A stretch of 7,834 bases of DNA, taken from assembly GCA_016868095.1 (NCBI GenBank), contig VGHV01000104.1:1-7834 (forward strand), read 5' to 3'. The DNA is from Betaproteobacteria bacterium. GTDB lineage: Bacteria > Pseudomonadota > Gammaproteobacteria > Burkholderiales > Burkholderiaceae_E. The notes under the pieces were generated by a model that did no database searches, was not told the DNA's origin, and saw only the letters and a program-made list of their open reading frames with translations. Numbering within the stretch: position 1 is the first letter of the stretch; every line of letters starts with the position of its first letter. Shown here one piece after another: positions 1 through 6,196 of the stretch. Both the position numbers and the translations under genes were made by a program.

Positions 1-504
1 GGCACGTTGGGCCAATTCGATATACCAATCGGTACCGAGCCGCTTCCAGGCCAAGTCTTTCTCATGGAGCGCTCGCACCACCTTGGCAGGTGCTCCGGTA
101 ACCATTACCGCAGCAGGAATAACCTGCGCGACCTTGACAAGCGTCATCGCCGCGACCAGGGCGTTTTCACCAATGATGGCCTTATCGAGAATGACGGCAT
201 TCATGCCAATCAAGGCCCCTGCACCAATACGACAGCCATGGATCACAGCGCCGTGACCCATATGGCTGCGTCGCTCCATCACACAGTCAAAATCGGGCAG
301 CGAATGGACCACACAATTGTCCTGAACATTGGCATGCTCATGCAGCTCAATGCGGCCGAAGTCACCTCGGAATACAGCACCTGCACCCACATAACAACCT
401 GCGCCGATCCACACATCGCCGATTAAAACCGCACTTGGATGGACATAGGCGCTCGGGTCAATAACCGGCACCACGCCTTCAAAATCGTAGACCTGTGGCT
501 TCAT
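1..504 (-). CDS. paaY: PaaY-like hexapeptide-repeat protein (gamma-carbonic-anhydrase fold), 3' end outside window
   Basis: My own translation from the ATG at 504 stays open for 168 codons to the left edge, so the C-terminus (about 30 residues by comparison with a usual length near 200) is missing. The protein is a left-handed beta-helix of hexapeptide repeats, such as VLIGDV, VWIGAG and CRIGAG. It carries the gamma-carbonic-anhydrase core: R46-G-D48, Q61-D-N63 and three putative metal-binding histidines at H67 (VVH), H84 (MGH) and H89 (IHG). The C-terminal part (TGAPAKVVRAL, then an LAWK-type motif near 151-154) resembles PaaY of phenylacetate catabolism more than generic carbonic anhydrases. 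PaaY proteins are reported to be thioesterases acting on CoA intermediates; the related CaiE belongs to carnitine metabolism. The start overlaps the stop of the upstream reductase gene as ATGA and has only a weak Shine-Dalgarno sequence, so translational coupling is likely. Family assignment is firm. The exact activity (thioesterase, carbonic anhydrase or accessory protein) is inferred. Confidence 0.88.
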   Translation of the reverse strand, partial: MKPQVYDFEGVVPVIDPSAYVHPSAVLIGDVWIGAGCYVGAGAVFRGDFGRIELHEHANVQDNCVVHSLPDFDCVMERRSHMGHGAVIHGCRIGAGALIGMNAVILDKAIIGENALVAAMTLVKVAQVIPAAVMVTGAPAKVVRALHEKDLAWKRLGTDWYIELAQRA

Positions 505-1412
505 CGACCCAGCCCACGCTGCGCGCGATCTTTGGCGTTGTGCGCCTCAATCCGTTCACGCGCTTCACGCCACTGCGCATCATCCCACGCTCTTAGGCCA
601 TAAAAATTGCCGCCATGGGCTAAATAGCCTGCACCGTCCATGTAAATCGACTGCCCAGATAACCAGTCGCAACCATTCGACATTAAAAACGTCGCTAAGT
701 GCTGAAGTTCGCGCATGCTTCCAGGACGCATTTGAGGGTTGTTTAGCCGCGAACGCTCACCACCCTCTTCACCGGGATTTAAGCGCTTACTCATGCCTTC
801 GGTGGGAATCTCCCCGGGCCCAAGCGCGTTTAGGCGAATGCCGTAACGCGCCCACTCTACAGCCAGCGATTTGGTCATGGTGGCAATGCCAGCTTTGCTC
901 ATTGCGCTCGGCACGGTGTAAGGACCTCCATTTTCAACCCAGGTGACGGTGATCGAAAGCACCGATTTCATGGGCTCACCAGGCTTCCACCCGCCACGCG
1001 ATTGGGCCGCCTCAATCCAGCGGCGGCCGACCGCATGGGTGACATAAAAGCTGCCGTGAAAAACAATACCTGCGATGGCATCAAAACCACGGGTCGACAT
1101 CGCCTCGGTGGGGCTGATGAAATTGCCCGCTGCATTGTTTACAAGGCCGTCTAATCCACCCTTTTCAAACAAGTCGGCGACCATGGCATCAACAGCCGAA
1201 GCATCGCGAATATCGAGGTTATAGCAATGGACCTTGCCACCGCTTTGTTCGCGCATCGCTTCAGCCGCCTCTTCCAAGACGGCCGCCCGGCGGCCACAAA
1301 TCGCGACCTCCGCGCCATGGGCCAAAAAGTGTTCACACATCGCCCGGCCAAGGCCGCTGCCCCCACCGGTCACCAAAAAGCGCTTGCCGCGCAGTAAGTC
1401 CTGTTGAAACAT
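501..1412 (-). CDS. SDR-family oxidoreductase, 2,4-dienoyl-CoA reductase type
   Basis: This 303-residue cytosolic Rossmann-fold protein probably reduces an enoyl- or dienoyl-CoA using NADPH. It shows TGGGSGLG at 15-22 (dinucleotide loop), an Arg pair at 41-42 after the second strand that favours NADPH, and NNAAGNF at 92-98. The stretch from SITVTW (153-158) through VPSAMSKAG (167-175) aligns by eye with human DECR1. The C-terminal segment also fits, with PGEIPTEG at 199-206 and the closing strand around SGQSIYMDGA (252-261). The usual SDR YxxxK motif reads S169-x-x-x-K173, as in DECR enzymes. The position of the mammalian DECR catalytic Tyr is W158, and that of its active-site Asn is H119. 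The gene begins 15 nt after the ligase stop with a strong GGAGG, and its stop overlaps the PaaY-like start. The neighbours point to a reductive step on the CoA ester made by the ligase. Family is confident; the substrate is unknown, and trans-2-enoyl-CoA reductase is an alternative. Confidence 0.88.
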   Translation of the reverse strand: MFQQDLLRGKRFLVTGGGSGLGRAMCEHFLAHGAEVAICGRRAAVLEEAAEAMREQSGGKVHCYNLDIRDASAVDAMVADLFEKGGLDGLVNNAAGNFISPTEAMSTRGFDAIAGIVFHGSFYVTHAVGRRWIEAAQSRGGWKPGEPMKSVLSITVTWVENGGPYTVPSAMSKAGIATMTKSLAVEWARYGIRLNALGPGEIPTEGMSKRLNPGEEGGERSRLNNPQMRPGSMRELQHLATFLMSNGCDWLSGQSIYMDGAGYLAHGGNFYGLRAWDDAQWREARERIEAHNAKDRAQRGLGR

Positions 1413-1417
1413 CGAAA

Positions 1418-1422
1418 CCTCC
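1418..1422 (-). promoter_or_regulatory. Shine-Dalgarno site of the SDR gene
   Basis: GGAGG on the minus strand lies 5 nt before the ATG at 1412, in the short gap after the ligase stop codon. It supports this start and suggests efficient independent initiation of the reductase. Confidence 0.75.
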
Positions 1423-1427
1423 GCAAA

Positions 1428-2792
1428 TTAATCGTATTTGCGGGCGTCCTCGATGACCTTACCGTCATTGGCAAGCGCCTGAGCTTCGACAAAACGCAGC
1501 TCGGCTCGCAACTTCATGACATCGCGAATCGACTGGGTAAGCGCCTGCTCAAGCGCTGTTGAGGTGCCACCCGCATCCTCGGCAAGCACACAATACAGGG
1601 TCATCTCGTCTTGCGCCATTTCCCCGGTGATGACAAGGCGCGCGCGTTTGACTTGTGGATGGCGGGCTAGCACCTGAGCCACCTGCCCGGGTTGGACAAA
1701 CATACCCCGAACCTTGGTCGTCTGATCAGCCCGCCCCAACCAGCCCCGGATACGAATATTCGTCCGTCCGCAAGGCGAAATCCCTGGCATCACCGCCGAT
1801 AAATCCCCTGTCCCAAATCGAATCATCGGGTAGTGCGGATTAAAGCTTGTGATCACCACTTCGCCGACTTCGCCATCGGGCACTGGCTCATCGCTACCTG
1901 GACGCACGATCTCAAGAATTAAATCCTCATCAAGGATCATGCCTTCACAAGCGGGCGACTCATAAGCGATCAAGCCCAAATCGGCCGTGCCATACCACTG
2001 CAAAACCGTTCGCATGCCTTGATCATGAAACCATTGACGCAGACTTGGCGGCAAGGCTTCTGCAGCGACAAGCGCCTGCTTTAATGCTGAGATATCAGCG
2101 CCAAGCTCTTTGGCCTTTTCAATGAGGATACGCAAAAATGATGGCGTACCCACATAGGCATCGGGCTTAAAGCTTGTAATCAGTTCGAGTTGCTGCTCGG
2201 TTTGCCCAACGCCAGCTGGAATCACAGCGCAGCCAATATGTCTTGCCGCAGCATCGACCATCCAAGCGCCTGGTGTGAGGTGATAACCAAAACAGTTTTG
2301 CAAGATCATGCCTGGCCTGATGCCGGCAGCCCAAAGCGCACGCCCCGCTCGCCATGGATCAGCACCTGTACCTTCCGGGTCCATGATCGGGCCTGGAGAC
2401 ATGAAAAGCCTGCTCATCTTGCCAACGGGCGTGGCGTTAAGCCCACCGAAGGGCGGGTCGATGCTTTGTAAGTCTTTTAAATCCGACTTACGCAAGACCG
2501 GAAGCGCAGCGAGTGCCTTGCGTGAATGAATCGACTGCGCATCAAAAGCCTGCAATCGCTTGGCCCATTCTGGCGCGTACGCTTTTGCATGGGCAATGAA
2601 TGCGGGCAGGGCTGCAAAGAGCGCGGCTTCGCGCTGCTCTGCGCTACGCGTCTCGCGACTGTCAAAGTAGGCAGATCCAGCATCGGGCACGGTCGATGAT
2701 CCAGGGCAAAAACTCGCGTGCGATCCGACCGAACTTGCTTGCGAAGCTGAATCCTTGGGATTCGAGGTAGCAAAGTTGACCTGGGGAGACAT
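1428..2792 (-). CDS. PaaK-like acyl/aryl-CoA ligase (ANL superfamily), divergent P-loop
   Basis: This 454-residue adenylate-forming enzyme is expected to convert a carboxylic acid, ATP and CoA to acyl-CoA, AMP and PPi in the cytosol. PaaK-family landmarks are an N-terminal AYFDSRETRS segment (41-50), LPVLRKSDL (97-105), YVGTPSFL (213-220), YGTADLG (267-273, the A5 region), RFGTGD (325-330, with the ribose-binding Asp at 330), a hinge and A8 region GRAD...KVRG (353-363), and a C-terminal lysine in DGKVIEDARK (443-452). The usual SSGTTG phosphate loop is replaced by SPGPIMDPEG at 132-141, a pattern I associate with a distinct bacterial subclade, so substrate and even activity are uncertain. Residues 1-40 are rich in Ser, Pro and Ala and look unlike the family. 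A GTG at 2690 (V35) would give a 420-residue protein closer to the family norm. The gene starts 24 nt after livF, has no strong Shine-Dalgarno at either candidate start, and is followed by the reductase gene. The operon context suggests it activates the imported ligand. Phenylacetate itself is not proven. Confidence 0.85.
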   Translation of the reverse strand: MSPQVNFATSNPKDSASQASSVGSHASFCPGSSTVPDAGSAYFDSRETRSAEQREAALFAALPAFIAHAKAYAPEWAKRLQAFDAQSIHSRKALAALPVLRKSDLKDLQSIDPPFGGLNATPVGKMSRLFMSPGPIMDPEGTGADPWRAGRALWAAGIRPGMILQNCFGYHLTPGAWMVDAAARHIGCAVIPAGVGQTEQQLELITSFKPDAYVGTPSFLRILIEKAKELGADISALKQALVAAEALPPSLRQWFHDQGMRTVLQWYGTADLGLIAYESPACEGMILDEDLILEIVRPGSDEPVPDGEVGEVVITSFNPHYPMIRFGTGDLSAVMPGISPCGRTNIRIRGWLGRADQTTKVRGMFVQPGQVAQVLARHPQVKRARLVITGEMAQDEMTLYCVLAEDAGGTSTALEQALTQSIRDVMKLRAELRFVEAQALANDGKVIEDARKYD

Positions 2793-2816
2793 GCTGATTC
2801 GCTCAAACTTGAGAAC

Positions 2817-3623
2817 TTAAGATAGCCAGCGCTTGCGGCGACGGTAAAACTTCGCATCTTTAAAGTTTTTGCGACCTTCGCCGCTAACACCAAGATAAAA
2901 TTCTTTGACGTCTTCATTTTCAGCGAGCGCTTTGGCCTCACCATCCATCACCACCCGACCGCTCTCTAAAATATAGCCATAATCGGCATAGCGAAGCGCC
3001 ATATTGGTGTTTTGCTCAGCGAGCAAAAACGTTACTTTCTCTTTGGTATTGAGATCCTTGATGATCTCAAAAACTTCTTTCAAAATTTGAGGTGCCAAAC
3101 CCATCGAAGGTTCATCGAGCAAAACCATCCGCGGGTTGGCCATCAAAGCGCGGCCAATGGCGCACATTTGCTGCTCACCCCCTGAGGTGTAGGCGGCCTG
3201 CGAACTACGTCGGGTCTTTAACCGCGGGAAATAGTTATAAACTTTTTCGAGCGTTTGGGCGATCGCCGCCTTACCATCTTTGCGGGTGTAGGCGCCGGTC
3301 AATAAATTATCTTCAATGCTCAAGTGAGCAAAACAGTGACGGCCCTCCATCACCTGAATCACACCTCGATCGACCATTTGCGCTGGCGTGAGGTTTTCGA
3401 TCCGCTCACCGCGTAATTCGACAGATCCCTTGGTCACCTCGCCGCGTTCGCCTGCAAGCAAATTGCTCACAGCGCGCAAGGTGGTGGTTTTGCCAGCCCC
3501 GTTGCCACCGAGCAAGGCAACAACTTTACCCTCGGGCACCTGAAGCGATACACCTTTGAGCACCAGGATCACATGGTTATAAATCACTTCAATGCCGTTG
3601 ACATTGAGAAAGGCTTGGCTCAT
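2817..3623 (-). CDS. livF: Liv-type ABC transporter ATP-binding protein (LivF)
   Basis: This is one of the two cytosolic ATPases that drive the importer; it works as a heterodimer with the LivG-type subunit. The 268-residue protein has a Walker A motif GGNGAGKTT at 39-47, a Q-loop around Q90 in VIQVMEGRHCF, a signature TSGGEQQ at 146-152, and Walker B MVLLDEPSMGL at 166-176 with D170 and E171. The switch position reads AEQN at 202-205, with Gln in place of His; this is normal for LivF and separates it from LivG. It is about 30 residues longer than E. coli LivF because of a basic C-terminal tail, including RRRKRW at 261-266. The gene lies 82 nt after the binding-protein stop, beyond a strong hairpin, and 24 nt before the ligase. 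Its ATG follows only a weak purine stretch (GGAA) about 12 nt upstream, so expression is probably lower than that of the binding protein. ATPase assignment is certain; the F-type assignment is strong. Confidence 0.94.
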   Translation of the reverse strand: MSQAFLNVNGIEVIYNHVILVLKGVSLQVPEGKVVALLGGNGAGKTTTLRAVSNLLAGERGEVTKGSVELRGERIENLTPAQMVDRGVIQVMEGRHCFAHLSIEDNLLTGAYTRKDGKAAIAQTLEKVYNYFPRLKTRRSSQAAYTSGGEQQMCAIGRALMANPRMVLLDEPSMGLAPQILKEVFEIIKDLNTKEKVTFLLAEQNTNMALRYADYGYILESGRVVMDGEAKALAENEDVKEFYLGVSGEGRKNFKDAKFYRRRKRWLS

Positions 3624-3659
3624 TGCAAGGGGTTCCGAGGACGGGTTTTAGCAACGCGA

Positions 3660-3691
3660 CTCGACCGAGACCCTGTCTGGGTTCGGTCGAG
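3660..3691 (-). terminator. Strong intercistronic hairpin after the binding-protein gene (attenuator or mRNA-protecting stem)
   Basis: Perfect 9-base arms CTCGACCGA (3660-3668) and TCGGTCGAG (3683-3691) extend inward through ACCC/GGGT with one bulged base, leaving a 5-nt loop. The stem is about 13 bp and begins 14 nt after the binding-protein stop codon. On the transcribed minus strand it is followed by TCGCGTTGCT and not by a U-tract. A classical intrinsic terminator is therefore unlikely. Partial attenuation or 3'-end protection of the upstream message is more plausible. The arms are seen directly; the role is inferred. Confidence 0.65.
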
Positions 3692-3705
3692 CTCAGACGA
3701 TCAAC

Positions 3706-5034
3706 TTACTGACAATCAGCGGCCGTACGACGCTGAAGTTTTTTCTCAGCGATGTACTTATCAGCCGATGCGCGAACCATTGGTTTGATGATTTGGTCAT
3801 CGGCCTGATACCAATCAGAGCTAAAGCTCCACTTAGCACCATCCCAGGTGTGTAAACGCGCCCAGGACGCACCCATATGATCAGCACAACTCGTTGAGAG
3901 AGGGCGCATTACGCCACCAAACCCAAGCGCATCGATCTTCTTTTGATCAAGGTTTAAATTTTCCAGACCCCAGCGGACCTGTTCGGTGTTCATGACCTTA
4001 CCCTTGCCATAGCGCTCTTGAGCAGCCTTGACGCCCTCAATACCCAACATAGCGGAAATCAGACCGCGCATGTAAAGTACCTGGCCAACTTCTTCTTTCG
4101 GACCTGTCCCCTGATTCTTAGCGTGTACTGTTGCAAGGATATCTTTGACCACTTTGGCATCGAACTCAGCACCGTGCTGCAAGGCCAAGGCGTTATAGCC
4201 TTTTGCATTGGCACCCACATCTTTCACATCAGGTTCTGCGCCTGACCACCACACGCCATACATCTTGTCGCGCGGGAAGCCCGTCGCTACAGCTTCTTTA
4301 AGCGCTGCAGAGTTCATCACACCCCAACCCCACAAAAACACATAGTCAGGACGGTTTTGACGAATCTGCAACCAGGTCGACTTTTGCTCAACTCCGGGGT
4401 GAGCCACTGGCAAAAGGCTTAAATCAAAGCCATGCATCTTTGCACGTTCCTGAAGCAAAGCAATGGGCTCTTTACCATAGGGTGAGTCGTGATAAACGAG
4501 TGCGATCTTTTTGCCTTTGAGCTTATCGGGGCCGCCTTCTTTTTTCGCGATATGCTGAACCAGCACATCGGCTGCCGTCCAATAAGTACCTAGGAGCGGG
4601 AAGTTCCAGCGAAAAGCCATACCGTCAGCCGAATCAGCGCGTCCGTAGCCTGCCGTAATGAGAGGGATTTTATCGTTGATTATTTTATCGGTGAGCGCGA
4701 ACGTAATACCAGTTGACAACGGATGAAAAAGTGTTGCGCCTTTACCTTTTAAGCGCTCGTAGCACTCCACCCCTTTATCGGTGGCATAACCAGTTTCGCA
4801 TTCCTCGAAGCTGACCTTGACTCCGTTTATACCCCCCTTGGTGTTTACATACTTTAGATAATCTTGAAATCCGTTGGCAAAGGGAACGCCATTTGGCGCG
4901 TAAGCACCAGTGCGATAAACCAGCATCGGAAAAAACTGTTCCTTAGCTTGGGCCAGGGCACTCGTAACGCCTAGTGTGGCGCTCAAACTTGCAGCGGCCA
5001 GTCCTGCTGCAAATGCAATCGATCTCAACTTCAT
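3706..5034 (-). CDS. Periplasmic substrate-binding protein of Liv-type ABC importer (Peripla_BP_6-like)
   Basis: This protein captures the ligand in the periplasm and delivers it to the LivH/LivM pore. It is 442 residues with a typical Sec signal peptide: MKLR, a hydrophobic core at about 5-26, and a probable signal peptidase I site after ALA at 28. It has no lipobox. Family signs are YRTGAYAPNG (40-49), ECETGYATDKGVECYERLK (78-96), the ligand-region HPLSTG (104-109) and an AYHDSPYG-like second-lobe start at 179-187. It is longer than E. coli LivJ or LivK. The mature protein has four cysteines (79, 91, 383, 441) that could form two disulfides. I chose the ATG at 5034 because it gives a clean signal peptide and sits 5 nt after GGAGG; the open frame continues to a TTG at 5103 but adds a charged, non-signal stretch. 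It lies 65 nt after livM and is followed by a strong hairpin. Because its neighbours are CoA enzymes, a carboxylate ligand (possibly aromatic) is more likely than a branched-chain amino acid. The ligand is not determined. Confidence 0.93.
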   Translation of the reverse strand: MKLRSIAFAAGLAAASLSATLGVTSALAQAKEQFFPMLVYRTGAYAPNGVPFANGFQDYLKYVNTKGGINGVKVSFEECETGYATDKGVECYERLKGKGATLFHPLSTGITFALTDKIINDKIPLITAGYGRADSADGMAFRWNFPLLGTYWTAADVLVQHIAKKEGGPDKLKGKKIALVYHDSPYGKEPIALLQERAKMHGFDLSLLPVAHPGVEQKSTWLQIRQNRPDYVFLWGWGVMNSAALKEAVATGFPRDKMYGVWWSGAEPDVKDVGANAKGYNALALQHGAEFDAKVVKDILATVHAKNQGTGPKEEVGQVLYMRGLISAMLGIEGVKAAQERYGKGKVMNTEQVRWGLENLNLDQKKIDALGFGGVMRPLSTSCADHMGASWARLHTWDGAKWSFSSDWYQADDQIIKPMVRASADKYIAEKKLQRRTAADCQ

Positions 5035-5039
5035 GTCAG

Positions 5040-5044
5040 CCTCC
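5040..5044 (-). promoter_or_regulatory. Shine-Dalgarno site deciding the binding-protein start
   Basis: GGAGG on the minus strand is spaced 5 nt from the ATG at 5034. It is the strongest such site in the transporter section. It fixes the start at the signal-peptide methionine and not at the upstream TTG (5103), and fits high expression of the binding protein. Confidence 0.8.
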
Positions 5045-5078
5045 AGTTCAAACGTTTTGTTCAAAAATCTACTCAACC

Positions 5079-5103
5079 CATCTTCAACAAAGACCATCTT
5101 CAA
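5079..5103. repeat. Short direct repeat across the livM stop codon
   Basis: The 10-mer CCATCTTCAA occurs at 5079-5088 and again at 5094-5103, with a 15-nt period. The second copy includes the livM stop codon. It may be a small local duplication or chance; no function is apparent. Confidence 0.4.
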
Positions 5104-6164
5104 TGAGGAAATGGCCAGAGTCTCAACTTTTCTTTACCGACCGACCATAGTCTCGCCAGGCCATGGGGTTCGACGATCAAGAAAAAGACGATCAACGCAC
5201 CAAAAATCATAAAGGTAAGATGTGAGGCAAGCGCGGTATCGATGGGAATACCAAACCAGTTGGGGAGGTTATCAAGCACGATGGGCACGATCACAATAAA
5301 GGCCGCGCCGAAAAAACTCCCCATGATCGAACCGAGCCCGCCGATGATCACCATAAAGAGTAAATCGAAAGATCGATTAATGTTAAACGCAGAAGGCTCC
5401 CAGGATCCAAGGTAAACAAATCCCCATAGTGCGCCTGCAACCCCAACCATGAATGAGCTGACTGCAAAAGCCGTCAGTTTTGCGTATACCGGTCTGATGC
5501 CGATCACAGCTGCTGCCACATCCATATCGCGGATGGCCATCCACTCGCGGCCTGTATGGCCACGCACCAAATTTTTGGCCAACAGTGCAAAAATTACCAC
5601 AAAGCCAAGACAAAAAAGATATTTGTCGATCGCGGTGTCGACGTTCCAGCCAAAAACCATCAACTCGGGCACGCTCACCGACCCCGAGGCTGAATCATTG
5701 GTCAGCCACTTAATGCGCAAAAATGCCCAATCACAAAAAAACTGTGCAGCAAGCGTTGCCACAGCCAAATAAAGACCTTTAATGCGCAAGGACGGTATGC
5801 CGAATACCACGCCAAAGGCCATTGCAAAAACACCGCCAAGCAAGATCGCGACCACCGCTGGCATGCCCTCGATTCGAACAAGCAGGTTGTAGGCTGCATA
5901 AGCGCCTACCGCCATAAAGCCCCCGGTACCTAGGGAGATCTGGCCGCAATAGCCCACCAGGATATTCAAACCCAGGGCAGCGAGCGACAAAATCAAAAAG
6001 GGAATCAGCAAAGCCCTGAAAACATATTCGCTGGCAATAAAAGGCACGACGATGGCTGCTGCAGCGATCAAGGCGAGAATCAAATAACGATCCTGAGCGA
6101 TCGGAAAGATTTGCTGATCAGCCTGATAACTTGTCTTGAACTGCCCATTTTCACGATAAAGCAT
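5100..6164 (-). CDS. livM: Liv-type ABC transporter permease (LivM)
   Basis: This is one of the two inner-membrane subunits forming the translocation path. The 354-residue protein is mostly hydrophobic, with membrane segments at roughly 27-45, 49-70, 80-98, 103-122, 128-146, 182-198, 230-252, 267-297 and 313-332. Family signs are LNILVGYCGQISLGTGGFM (66-84) and the cytoplasmic coupling loop GREWMAIRDMDVAAAVIGI (205-223), which contacts the ATPases. It ends with VEPHGLARLW (331-340), the usual LivM C-terminus. I chose the ATG at 6164, 32 nt after the livH stop, because it gives a normal hydrophilic N-terminus and has AGGA 11 nt upstream. A longer reading from 6281 would overlap livH by 85 nt and begins with unrelated sequence. 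The binding-protein gene follows. The assignment is strong; solute specificity cannot be read from the permease. Confidence 0.93.
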   Translation of the reverse strand: MLYRENGQFKTSYQADQQIFPIAQDRYLILALIAAAAIVVPFIASEYVFRALLIPFLILSLAALGLNILVGYCGQISLGTGGFMAVGAYAAYNLLVRIEGMPAVVAILLGGVFAMAFGVVFGIPSLRIKGLYLAVATLAAQFFCDWAFLRIKWLTNDSASGSVSVPELMVFGWNVDTAIDKYLFCLGFVVIFALLAKNLVRGHTGREWMAIRDMDVAAAVIGIRPVYAKLTAFAVSSFMVGVAGALWGFVYLGSWEPSAFNINRSFDLLFMVIIGGLGSIMGSFFGAAFIVIVPIVLDNLPNWFGIPIDTALASHLTFMIFGALIVFFLIVEPHGLARLWSVGKEKLRLWPFPH

Positions 6165-6196
6165 GGTGCGCGATTTCCTGATGAAAGTGAGAGCGA

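Noticed and set aside
7..426. 139-codon plus-strand open frame at the left end
   Set aside because: It lies entirely antisense to the PaaY-like gene, which has strong family motifs. The plus-strand translation is rich in His, Asn and Thr and resembles no family.
2477..2944. 155-codon minus-strand open frame spanning the livF-ligase junction
   Set aside because: It is a frame-shifted shadow of the livF end and the ligase start. Both real genes show clear motifs in their own frames, and the shadow is a run of Arg/Ser/Leu without a recognisable domain.
3696..3705. The 10-mer GACGATCAAC at 3696, 5187 and 7182, considered as an operator-like repeat
   Set aside because: Two copies are intergenic but one is inside livM. 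There is no symmetry, no regular spacing and no promoter nearby, so chance is the better explanation.
5035..5103. N-terminal extension of the binding protein from a TTG at 5103
   Set aside because: It would bury the signal peptide behind 23 charged residues, whereas the ATG at 5034 has a strong GGAGG and a standard signal sequence.
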